Notes under the pieces: model-generated
What the model was told of the DNA's origin: nothing
Database searches by the model: none
The model's input: the letters and a program-made list of their open reading frames with translations, nothing else
In this document: positions 35,522-43,400 of the stretch, in pieces
How the letters are laid out: every line of letters begins with the position of its first letter
How positions within the stretch are numbered: the first letter of the stretch is position 1
Assembly (NCBI GenBank): GCA_004299485.1
Contig: SCQP01000014.1
Location: 62,001-126,000, forward strand
Length of the DNA: 64,000 nt
DNA from: Acidobacteriota bacterium
Lineage (GTDB): Bacteria; Acidobacteriota; Terriglobia; Terriglobales; SCQP01
Direction of reading: 5' to 3'
Program-made: the position numbers and the translations under genes

Positions 35522-36366
35522 GGACGTCGGCTTCCGCGCTCGGCTCGTGGCAGCTTCAGGCGATACCGTAGTTCCTCCTGGGCGGACAGGCCGCCGAAGC
35601 GGCGCTCGCGACTCTGAAATGCAAGCAGGGCCTGGAGCAAATCGGCGCCGCGGAAATCAGGCCAAAGCACCGGCGTGGTCCAGATTTCCGCGTACGCAAG
35701 TTGCCACAGCAAAAAGTTGCTGAGGCGCAGCTCGCCGCTGGTGCGAATGAGCAAATCCAGATCGGGCAGGTGTGCGGTGGAAAGATGCGCGGCGATATCG
35801 CTCTCGGTGATCGTCAGGTCCTCCAGACTTCCCTGCTGCCGCGCCTCTTCTACGATCGCCTGGCAGGCGTCGGCGAGCTCGTGGCGGGCACCATAATTCA
35901 ACGCCAGGGTGAGCACCATGCCGGTATTGGCGGCGGTTGCGGCGAGGCTGCTCTCCAGATCGCGCTGTACCATTGCCGGCAGCTCGTGCAGGCGGCCAAT
36001 GGCGCCCAGCCGCACGTTTTGCTGATTGAGCTCTCGGATCTCGCTGCGCAGATACCGGCGGAGCAGGCGCATGAGGAAATTGACTTCGGCTTGCGGCCGG
36101 CGCCAGTTCTCCGCCGAGAAGGCATAGAGCGTCAAGGCAGGAATATGGAGACGGACGCAGGCTTCCACGGTCGCCCGCACGGCGCGCACTCCGGCCAGAT
36201 GGCCGGTGACACGCGGCCGGTGATAGCGCGCCGCCCAGCGTCCACTGCCATCCATAATGACGGCAATGTGGCGCGGCAACCGGGCCGGATCGACCCGGCG
36301 CTCCAGTTCCGTTTCATCCGGCGCGCCGGCGAACGCTGCGGTCGCGCCTTGCGATGCAGGAGCCAT
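35518..36366 (-). CDS. uppS: undecaprenyl diphosphate synthase (cis-prenyltransferase)
   Basis: Makes the C55 lipid carrier precursor from FPP and IPP. The 282-residue protein has the cis-prenyltransferase motifs IAVIMDGSGRWA, SAENWRRP, and DLLIRTSGELRLSNFLLWQ with ELYF-like AYAEIWTTPVLWPDF. The first motif normally reads DGNGRWA; here the Asn is Ser (codon AGT at 36244-36246). The catalytic Asp and Arg are kept, so activity is expected. The N-terminus has an extra 30-odd residues. TACTAT lies 8 nt before ATG 36366 and no ribosome site is visible. Confidence 0.94.
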   Translation of the reverse strand: MAPASQGATAAFAGAPDETELERRVDPARLPRHIAVIMDGSGRWAARYHRPRVTGHLAGVRAVRATVEACVRLHIPALTLYAFSAENWRRPQAEVNFLMRLLRRYLRSEIRELNQQNVRLGAIGRLHELPAMVQRDLESSLAATAANTGMVLTLALNYGARHELADACQAIVEEARQQGSLEDLTITESDIAAHLSTAHLPDLDLLIRTSGELRLSNFLLWQLAYAEIWTTPVLWPDFRGADLLQALLAFQSRERRFGGLSAQEELRYRLKLPRAERGSRRP

Positions 36367-36399
36367 GATTCTGAATAGTATGGCGTATTGGCGGGAGCG

Positions 36400-37629
36400 T
36401 TAATCTTCGCTCAGCCAGGAGATCACGTCGTCGGCGGTAACGACGCCCAGGACCCGGCGCTGGTCATCGACCACCGGCAGCGCCAGCAGGTTGTACTTGT
36501 TGAACAACTCCGCCACGTCCGCTTCCGCCCGCTCCCGCTCCACGGCAATCGCTTCATCCGCCATATCCTGCAGCAGATTACTTGGGGCGGCGAGCAGAAT
36601 ACGGCTGACGGGGACGGCGCCGGAAAGCTGGCCCTCGTCGTTGAGCAGGAAGATGGTGGTTACACCGGAAATCGGCCCCTCGAAAGCGCGCGTCGCGGCG
36701 ATAGCGGCAGCCGCGGTAGCGGATTCCGGGACCGCGATGAATTCCGTGGTCATGCGCCCGCCGGCGGTATCTTCTGGATATTCCAGCAGGTCGGCCACGT
36801 CTTCGCGTTCAGGCGCTTCCATCTCGCGCAGAATCTCTTCCGATTGTTCTGCGGGAAGGTCGGCCAGGACGTCGGCAGCCTCGTCCGGCTCCATTTCCTC
36901 GATGATGTCGGCGGCGTGATCGCTTTCGAGGCCCTCAATCAGCGAGCGCTGCAACTTGGGCGTGACCTCGCCGAGAATGTCGGCCGCCACTTCGTGGTCG
37001 AGCGAACCGAACACGGCATCGCGTCCGGCCGGCGCCAGCTCTTCCATGATATCGGCGGCGTCGGCCGGGTGCAGCCGGCCCAGGGCACGATAGGTGATCT
37101 GCAGGCGTATGCGCCGCGCGGGGTCGGTTTCTACCAGATCGAAGGCCCGCCAGGGGATGGGGCGCGAGTTCGGCCACTCGGAGGCGCCCTTGAGCCAGGC
37201 CCGGGGCACGGCGCCCTGCAGCAGGCGCCGCAGGGCCCCGGAGACGCCGATATCCACCTGCTGGGCGCGCAATTCGTAGCTGCCATCCTTCTCGCGCAGA
37301 TCCATGCCAATGTCGTTGACGCGCACCACGCGGCGGCCATTGACATCAATGATTTGCTGGTCCAGAACGTCGTGACGCAAGAGCAAGTGGCCGGAGTTGA
37401 TTTCCATGGGCACGGGCGAAACTTGCCGCATTTCCACGGTCATGCCCTCCAGGTCCAGGCCCAGCAGCCGTAGTGGCACTTCCCACAGGTTACCGTTATG
37501 GCGGTAAATCACCCGCCGCACCAGATTGTCGTCCGCCTCCGGTTCGACCACCAGCTCGCGCACGTTGCCGTAACGGTGGCCGTCGCCGCCCCGCAGAGGC
37601 AGGTTGATCAGTTCGGTCAGATAGAACAT
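36400..37629 (-). CDS. PRC-barrel / MgtE-N / CBS protein without membrane domain
   Basis: A 409-residue soluble protein. Residues about 1-130 form two PRC-barrel-like halves (YGNVRELVVEPE and VNDIGMDL). About 190-290 is an MgtE intracellular N domain of repeated acidic helices (HPADAADIMEELAP, DHEVAADILGEVTP, DHAADIIEEMEPDEAADVLA). About 290-409 holds two CBS motifs (TEFIAVPESATAAAA and LALPVVDDQRRVLGVVTADD). The MgtE transporter's five-helix Mg2+ channel domain is absent, so it is not itself a transporter. It may sense Mg2+ or nucleotides and act on a separate channel. TAAACT lies 8 nt before ATG 37629. It is 33 nt upstream of uppS. Confidence 0.82.
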   Translation of the reverse strand: MFYLTELINLPLRGGDGHRYGNVRELVVEPEADDNLVRRVIYRHNGNLWEVPLRLLGLDLEGMTVEMRQVSPVPMEINSGHLLLRHDVLDQQIIDVNGRRVVRVNDIGMDLREKDGSYELRAQQVDIGVSGALRRLLQGAVPRAWLKGASEWPNSRPIPWRAFDLVETDPARRIRLQITYRALGRLHPADAADIMEELAPAGRDAVFGSLDHEVAADILGEVTPKLQRSLIEGLESDHAADIIEEMEPDEAADVLADLPAEQSEEILREMEAPEREDVADLLEYPEDTAGGRMTTEFIAVPESATAAAAIAATRAFEGPISGVTTIFLLNDEGQLSGAVPVSRILLAAPSNLLQDMADEAIAVERERAEADVAELFNKYNLLALPVVDDQRRVLGVVTADDVISWLSED

Positions 37630-37691
37630 CCGCTACCAGTTTAATTCTGCTGCAAATTAGGCGAAAATGAATGCCGGAGGAGAATACCGCT

Positions 37692-38642
37692 ATGCCTACG
37701 CCACCGGATCCCAATCTTACCGTCTGGTTCCGCGGTCAGTATGGACGCCTGGGCGATGCCAACGTGAACATCCTGACGCATGGGCTGAACTACGGCTCAG
37801 GCGTGTTTGAAGGCATCCGCGGTTACCACGACGAAGGCGACGGCAATCTCTACCTCATGCGGATTGCCGATCATTACCGGCGATGGAAGCACAACTGTGG
37901 CATTCTCCGGCTCCGGGTTCCCGAGAGTGTCGAGGAACTCTGCGAAATCACCGCGGAGCTTTGCCGCCGCAACCAGTTCCACACGAACGTCTATGTGCGC
38001 CCGCTCGCCTACAAGGCTTCGGCGGCCATTGGCGTGCATTCGGACAACAATGACGCCTATGCGATTGTGGTCGTGCCCTTTGGCGCGTACTTTCCCCGGC
38101 AAGGCGGCTTGCGCGCCGGCGTATCGGCGTGGCGGCGGGTGGATGACAACTCGATCCCCGGCCGCGGCAAGATTACCGGCGCCTATGCCAACAGCGTTCT
38201 GGCCGGCGATGACGCAGCCGCCAACGGTTACGACGAGGCCATCTTTCTCAACCAGGACGGTCACGTCTGCGAGGCGGCGGCTGCGAACCTGTTTATCGTC
38301 CGCAACGGAGAACTGCATACGCCCTCGATCACCGAAAATATCCTGGAAGGCATTACGCGGGATACCGTCATGGAGCTGGCGCGCGCGGAGTTGAAACTGA
38401 CGGTGCGCGAGCGCCCGATTGACCGCACCGAGCTCTATATCGCCGATGAGATCTTCCTATGCGGCACGGGCGCAGAAATCGCGCCCATTATCGAAGTCGA
38501 TCATCATACCGTAGGCGCGGGAAAGCCAGGGCCGCTGACGCAGAAGCTGAGCGAGGTATATCGCAACGCCACGCGTGGACACCTGCCTGCTTATCGCCAC
38601 TGGCTCGCTCCTGCGTATGCGAACGAGGTTGTGCGTGCCTGA
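37692..38642 (+). CDS. branched-chain amino acid aminotransferase, copy 2
   Basis: A second fold-type IV PLP transaminase (316 residues), with LTHGLNYGSGVFEGIRGY, KITGAYANSVLAGDDA (PLP lysine), EAAAANLFIVRNGE, and FLCGTGAEIAPIIEVD. ATG 37692 is used because GGAGGAG lies about 10 nt upstream; an ATG seven codons earlier has no ribosome site. It overlaps the start of the fused E1 gene, which implies that it feeds 2-oxo acids from Val, Leu and Ile to that dehydrogenase. It differs clearly from the first copy at 28.9 kb. Confidence 0.92.
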   Translation: MPTPPDPNLTVWFRGQYGRLGDANVNILTHGLNYGSGVFEGIRGYHDEGDGNLYLMRIADHYRRWKHNCGILRLRVPESVEELCEITAELCRRNQFHTNVYVRPLAYKASAAIGVHSDNNDAYAIVVVPFGAYFPRQGGLRAGVSAWRRVDDNSIPGRGKITGAYANSVLAGDDAAANGYDEAIFLNQDGHVCEAAAANLFIVRNGELHTPSITENILEGITRDTVMELARAELKLTVRERPIDRTELYIADEIFLCGTGAEIAPIIEVDHHTVGAGKPGPLTQKLSEVYRNATRGHLPAYRHWLAPAYANEVVRA

Positions 38643-40929
38643 AATCGAGAACGAGACCCCTGCCAACGAAACCCTGCCGGAAGCTACGCCGGAGCCGGCA
38701 GCATCGCCGGAACCGGAACCGGCGGAAATGGCTGCGCCTGCCTTGCCGCCAGCGGCAACCGGGCAACCGCCTGCGGAGCCGCAGCGTCCACGGCGGCCAC
38801 GGCACCGGCATGGCCGGAGGCGTCCTCGCCCCGCACCTTCCGTGAATACGGCGGCCGTGGCGGCCCCGGGCGCTGCGCCCTTGCCGCGCGCCACCCACCC
38901 CGCGCCCGCCACTACCGGCGTCGACCCTCGCTTTGACTGGCGTCGCGTCGTCCGCACGATGCTGGTTTCGCGGGCGCTGGACGCACTGGAGGAGAACGAA
39001 CTCTATCCCAAGAAGGTTCCGTATCAGTTTTCGGCCCGCGGCCATGAACTGGGACAAATCCTACTGGGCACGATGCTGGTGGGCCCGCACGACGCCGCGA
39101 GCGGCTATTACCGATCCCGTCCGCTGCTGTTGACGCTGGGCCTGAGCGCGGCGGATGCGCTGGCCGGCGGCATGGGCAAAACCGGCAGTGTCAGCGAAGG
39201 GCGCGACATCGGCGCCGTGTACAATCTGCCGCGCCCGCCAGGCGAAGCCGGCGTGATCGTGCTGCCCATGTCGGGCGGCGTCGGCACCCAATTCACAACC
39301 ACCGCAGGCTGGGCGCGGGCCATCACCTACTACCGCGATGAGCTGCGCCAGGCCAGCTACAAAGGATCGATCGCGGTTGCGCTCGGAGGCGAGGCCTCGT
39401 GCGCCGCCAACGGTTTCTGGTCGGCATTGAACATTGCCACCACCGAGCGGCTGCCCATGCTTTTTTACATCGAGGACAACGGCTTTGGCATTTCCGTGCC
39501 CGGCACGCGCCAGACGCCAGGGGGCAATATCGCCCAAAACCTGGCTTCGTTCCGCAATCTCCGCGTCTGGGATGGCGACGGCACCGACCCCGCCGACACC
39601 ATCCGTTGTCTGAGCGGTGCGATCATGGCAGTGCGCGGCGACCGATCCCCGGCTCTGGTTCATCTGCGCATGCCGCGCCTGTCCGGCCACTCCGGTCAGG
39701 ATACGCAAGCCTACAAGAGTGCCGAGCTGCTGGTTGCCGAACGCGCACGCGACCCGCTGCCGCGGCTGAAGGCGTACCTGGTGCCCTCGGCCTTCTACGA
39801 AGGAGAGTGGCAGCGTCTGGAACGTGAGGCGGACGAGGAGGTGCGCGCGGCCTTGGCCGAGGTCGAGCAGCGGCCGGATCCCGACCCGGCCACGCTGCAG
39901 CGCTACCTGTTTGCGCCACAACCGCGGGTAGCCGCGATGGAACCGGCCACCTCGGGCGCGCGCATGAACATGGTCGCAGCCATCCGGCGGACGGTCGAAG
40001 TGGAGATGGAACGCAATCCGCTGCTGCTGACGTTTGGCGAAGATGTTGGCGCCAAAGGCGGCGTGCATACTGCGACGCAGGATTTGCAATCTCGTTTCGG
40101 CCCGCGGCGCGTATTCGACACCAGCCTGTCGGAGGAAGGCATAATCGGCTCGGCGGTGGGCATGGCGTTGGCGGGCTTGCGGCCGGTGGCGGAGATTCAG
40201 TTCCGCAAGTACGCCGACTCTGGAACCGAGCAGATCAATGACTGCGGCACGCTGCGCTGGCGCACCGCGAACCGCTTCTCTGCCCCGGTGGTGGTGCGTA
40301 TGCCGGGAGGGTTTTTCAAGTGCGGCGACCCCTGGCACAGCAAGTCAAGTGAAGTGACATTTGTGCATGAGTTCGGCTGGCAGGTGCTGTTCCCTTCCAA
40401 CAGCTCCGACGCGGTGGGCCTGCTGCGGTCTGCACTGCGGAGCGAAAATCCGAGCATCTTTTTCGAGCATCGGAATTTGCTTGACGCTGCGAGCGCCCGG
40501 CGGCCTTATCCCGGCGACGATTACGTTCTGCCGCTGGGCAAGGCCGCTTGTCTCCAGGAAGGTAGCGACGTCACGGTGGTGACCTGGGGCGCGATGGTGG
40601 AGCGCTGCCTCACTGCGGCCGCTGAGCAGGCCGGCTCGATTGAGATTCTTGATCTGCGGACGCTGATGCCCTGGGACAAGGAAGCCGTGCTGGCCTCGGT
40701 GCGCAAAACCGCGCGCTGCCTGATCGTTCATGAAGATACGCTCACCGCCGGGTTTGGCGCCGAAATCGCCGCCACCCTGGCTCAGGAAGCTTTTCTCTCG
40801 CTGGACGCACCGATCGAGCGGCTGGCCGTACCCGACGTCCCCATGCCGTATAACGTCGGCCTGTTGAACGCCCTCTTACCCAGCGTGGACTCCATCCGCG
40901 CCGCTATCTCCCGCTTGTTGGCCTACTGA
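38635..40929 (+). CDS. fused E1 alpha-beta branched-chain 2-oxoacid dehydrogenase
   Basis: A 764-residue thiamine-diphosphate E1 protein with alpha and beta parts in one chain. Residues 1-about 100 are low complexity: Pro/Glu/Ala-rich, then strongly basic (RPRRPRHRHGRRRPRP). The alpha-like domain contains YPKKVPYQFSARGHELGQ and the ThDP region ALGGEASCAANGFWSALNIA to YIEDNGFGIS, where GDG is replaced by GGE. The beta-like domain (from about 440) has LTFGEDVGAKGGVHTAT, FDTSLSEEGIIGSAVG and a C-terminal transketolase part. E2 and E3 are not in the window. Start GTG 38635 overlaps the aminotransferase end; ATG 38617 is an alternative. Confidence 0.85.
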   Translation: MPEIENETPANETLPEATPEPAASPEPEPAEMAAPALPPAATGQPPAEPQRPRRPRHRHGRRRPRPAPSVNTAAVAAPGAAPLPRATHPAPATTGVDPRFDWRRVVRTMLVSRALDALEENELYPKKVPYQFSARGHELGQILLGTMLVGPHDAASGYYRSRPLLLTLGLSAADALAGGMGKTGSVSEGRDIGAVYNLPRPPGEAGVIVLPMSGGVGTQFTTTAGWARAITYYRDELRQASYKGSIAVALGGEASCAANGFWSALNIATTERLPMLFYIEDNGFGISVPGTRQTPGGNIAQNLASFRNLRVWDGDGTDPADTIRCLSGAIMAVRGDRSPALVHLRMPRLSGHSGQDTQAYKSAELLVAERARDPLPRLKAYLVPSAFYEGEWQRLEREADEEVRAALAEVEQRPDPDPATLQRYLFAPQPRVAAMEPATSGARMNMVAAIRRTVEVEMERNPLLLTFGEDVGAKGGVHTATQDLQSRFGPRRVFDTSLSEEGIIGSAVGMALAGLRPVAEIQFRKYADSGTEQINDCGTLRWRTANRFSAPVVVRMPGGFFKCGDPWHSKSSEVTFVHEFGWQVLFPSNSSDAVGLLRSALRSENPSIFFEHRNLLDAASARRPYPGDDYVLPLGKAACLQEGSDVTVVTWGAMVERCLTAAAEQAGSIEILDLRTLMPWDKEAVLASVRKTARCLIVHEDTLTAGFGAEIAATLAQEAFLSLDAPIERLAVPDVPMPYNVGLLNALLPSVDSIRAAISRLLAY

Positions 40930-40958
40930 GGTACCGCGTGCCACGAGTGGGTGTCGTA

Positions 40959-42758
40959 TCAGTGGCCGGCTGCACGGATCGCTCCGGCCAGTACGGTTGT
41001 CCTTAGGTCCGCCAGCGGCGTGATGGCCATCGGAAAGTGACCGATCTGCGTGAAAGGGTCGAGGCCGTGCTCATAGAGCACCACCGGTTGTGCCGCCGTC
41101 ATCGCGCCCGGCTGCAGCGCACCACCCGGCAACTTGAACTCCCAAATCGTGCCTTCCAGCGGCCGCATGGCGCCATTGTCACTTACTTCTACTCTTCCCA
41201 TGTAGGAGCCTGCGTAGAGCACGCGCACCTTCAGGGGGCCGTGAATTACGTTCTGGCTGGTGTTGAGCACCCGGACCGCAAACGAGACGGTGTGCGTCTT
41301 CAGGTTATAGAAGCGCTCCAAAAATTGCAGCTTCACCTGCCCGCTTACGTCCACCAGGTTGGCCAGCGCCGGGCTGCCGTGGCGCACCGCGTCGCCGTCG
41401 ACGCGGATCGTCGTGGTCCACACTTGCGCCACGCCTTCCGGATTGGCGACCCACAGCGGGTGAAACGCCCCGGCAGCGTCGGCCGCCAGTCCCATGGTGT
41501 GTCCGCCATGAAATGCAAACCATGGCAATGCGAGATCGTTGAACAACGGCACGCGTCCGCCACGGCTAGGATCGTAATCCGCCGTTGAGGCCTTGACGCC
41601 CGGCACAAATGTATCGCCGCCGTCGCGCGAGGCGCGAAAGCGCACCGCCCACCCCAGGTTGTCCGGCTGATCGCGCCGGTCCAGCCACATTACTCCCACC
41701 ACTCCGCGATCGTTCACGGCGACGGTGCCATGGATATCGTCGGGCCCGTTCAGATGGTCACCATCCCGGCGTGCCAGATTGTCATCAAGATTCCGCGGCG
41801 CTGACCAGGTTTTGCCAAGATCGCTCGAGTAGGTCAGCCGCACACGCGAGCGGCCCGAATCCCAATCCTCCCAAACCGCGTAGATGCGATCACGGAATGG
41901 CCCGTGGGTGTGGTCAATCGCCAGCGTGGTGTAGTAGCTGCCGTTGGCGGCCAAATCCACCCACCAGCGCGTTACCCGGTCTACCTGGCTCTTCAATGGC
42001 CAGTTGGGCCTTTGAAAGTGCATGCGCACGACGTTAATAAAGCCCGGACGCCACACGCGTTCGTCCTGCCGCTGGCTGCCGGGCGGAGCGACGGTCGGAA
42101 CGGGAATCACCAGCGATCCATCGCTCAACAAATCGCCGGGGCCCACATTCACAACTTCGGCATCGGCCTGCACGGGCACGATTTGCGTCACAAACGTCGT
42201 ACCACCATCGCGCGAGTAGCTAACGCGAATGTCGTGATCGCCGTTCATTCCATAGACAAACAGCCAGCCGTGATGGGGTCCTGGTTGATTGTCAACCGTG
42301 AGAAAACTGCGCTCCGCATGAATCATCCGCGTGAACGGCAGCCACGTTTTCCCGCCGTCCAGCGACCGGTCCAACCGGTCGTAGCCATCCGGATATTGTC
42401 GCGTCTGTGCTTCCGACAATGAATACGCCACGCCGCCCGGCCCATACTCGCACGCCGGATCCCACGCCTCGAGTTGCGCCTTTTGCCGCAAGCTCAGTTG
42501 CCACGTACGCCCGCCGTCAAACGTAACGAACGTATCGACCTGGCTGGTCGGAGCCTCCGGTGGAAACACCATCGAACAGGCAATCAACTCTTTTGCATTA
42601 TTCGGGTTGGCGCCGATTTCAATTTCATAATGTGGGTCCTGCGCCAGGGCTTTGCTCACCTGCACGCTGGCACCCACCTGGATAGGGCTCTGGGCGGCGG
42701 TTAATACACCCATAGACAACAGCGCTGCGCCCATCAGACTCTGAAATCGAATGCGCAC
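40959..42758 (-). CDS. secreted BNR/Asp-box beta-propeller protein (sialidase-like)
   Basis: A 599-residue exported protein with a signal peptide and at least five Asp-box (S-x-D-x-G-x-T-W) repeats: TFDGGRTW, SLDGGKTW, SRDGGTTF, SSDLGKTW and SRDGGDTF. This is the fold of sialidases and related exo-glycosidases, but I do not see a full sialidase active site (Arg triad with FRIP), so the function is open. The last 120 residues look like a separate beta domain. GTG 42758 has GGGAGGGATC before it. It follows the PaiB-like gene by 9 nt on the same strand. Confidence 0.75.
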   Translation of the reverse strand: MRIRFQSLMGAALLSMGVLTAAQSPIQVGASVQVSKALAQDPHYEIEIGANPNNAKELIACSMVFPPEAPTSQVDTFVTFDGGRTWQLSLRQKAQLEAWDPACEYGPGGVAYSLSEAQTRQYPDGYDRLDRSLDGGKTWLPFTRMIHAERSFLTVDNQPGPHHGWLFVYGMNGDHDIRVSYSRDGGTTFVTQIVPVQADAEVVNVGPGDLLSDGSLVIPVPTVAPPGSQRQDERVWRPGFINVVRMHFQRPNWPLKSQVDRVTRWWVDLAANGSYYTTLAIDHTHGPFRDRIYAVWEDWDSGRSRVRLTYSSDLGKTWSAPRNLDDNLARRDGDHLNGPDDIHGTVAVNDRGVVGVMWLDRRDQPDNLGWAVRFRASRDGGDTFVPGVKASTADYDPSRGGRVPLFNDLALPWFAFHGGHTMGLAADAAGAFHPLWVANPEGVAQVWTTTIRVDGDAVRHGSPALANLVDVSGQVKLQFLERFYNLKTHTVSFAVRVLNTSQNVIHGPLKVRVLYAGSYMGRVEVSDNGAMRPLEGTIWEFKLPGGALQPGAMTAAQPVVLYEHGLDPFTQIGHFPMAITPLADLRTTVLAGAIRAAGH

Positions 42759-42767
42759 GATCCCTCC

Positions 42768-43400
42768 CTAGTCCTTCCGCCCGCGGTTATACTCCTCCAC
42801 CAGCGCCCCCAGAGCGCGGTCGTTTTCGCGCGGCGATGCCAGCAGATGTTCGGCAACCGCCAACGCATCCCGCCGCGGCTCATCCTGCCCCAGCTTGAAC
42901 TTCGCTTCGATCTGTTGCACTTCGATGCGAAATCCCAGAATCCGCGGCAGCCGACGCGTAATCGCTTGCTCCGGGATTTCTGCCGTAGCCCACGGCTGCG
43001 GATACGGAGCTTCCATCCGGTCGACAAGCTCCTCCAGCGCCTCCCGCAGTGCGGCAGCATCTTGAAATACGAGCCTTCCGCGACAGTGGACCGCGGTGTA
43101 ATAGTACGTTGGAGGCATGTCACGACCTGGGTACCAGCTTGACGTCACATAACTGTAGGGACCCTGAAAAATCGCCAGCACCGGCTCCGGTTGCGCCTGG
43201 AGTGCGGCCGCGTGTGCATTAGCTCGCGCCAGGTGTCCCGTGAGCCGCCAGCCGCCGGGCTGGGCGTGATCCAGCAACAGGGGCAGGTTGGTCGCCACGG
43301 GCGCTCCCTCACTCCCGCTGACCAGCAGCGCCCACGGGTGCGTCTCTATGAGCTCGATGACACTGGCTTCGCTCGGGCGCCATTCCCTCCGTACGTACAT
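42768..43400 (-). CDS. PaiB-like FMN-binding split-barrel protein
   Basis: A 210-residue protein of the PaiB/FMN-binding split-barrel family (MYVRREWRPSEASVIELIE, GHLARANAH, GPYSYVTSSWYP, TYYYTAVHCRGRL, KFKLGQDEPR). Bacillus PaiB was described as a negative regulator of sporulation and degradative enzyme genes, but the family members are probably flavin enzymes. ATG 43400 directly follows the TAG of the S9 peptidase gene. No DNA-binding motif is seen. Confidence 0.85.
   Translation of the reverse strand: MYVRREWRPSEASVIELIETHPWALLVSGSEGAPVATNLPLLLDHAQPGGWRLTGHLARANAHAAALQAQPEPVLAIFQGPYSYVTSSWYPGRDMPPTYYYTAVHCRGRLVFQDAAALREALEELVDRMEAPYPQPWATAEIPEQAITRRLPRILGFRIEVQQIEAKFKLGQDEPRRDALAVAEHLLASPRENDRALGALVEEYNRGRKD

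Noticed and set aside
36400-37629. Annotation as the Mg2+ transporter MgtE
   Set aside because: There are no transmembrane segments; the channel domain is missing.
40959-42758. Firm call as sialidase
   Set aside because: The Asp boxes show a propeller fold, but the sialidase FRIP motif and Arg triad could not be identified.
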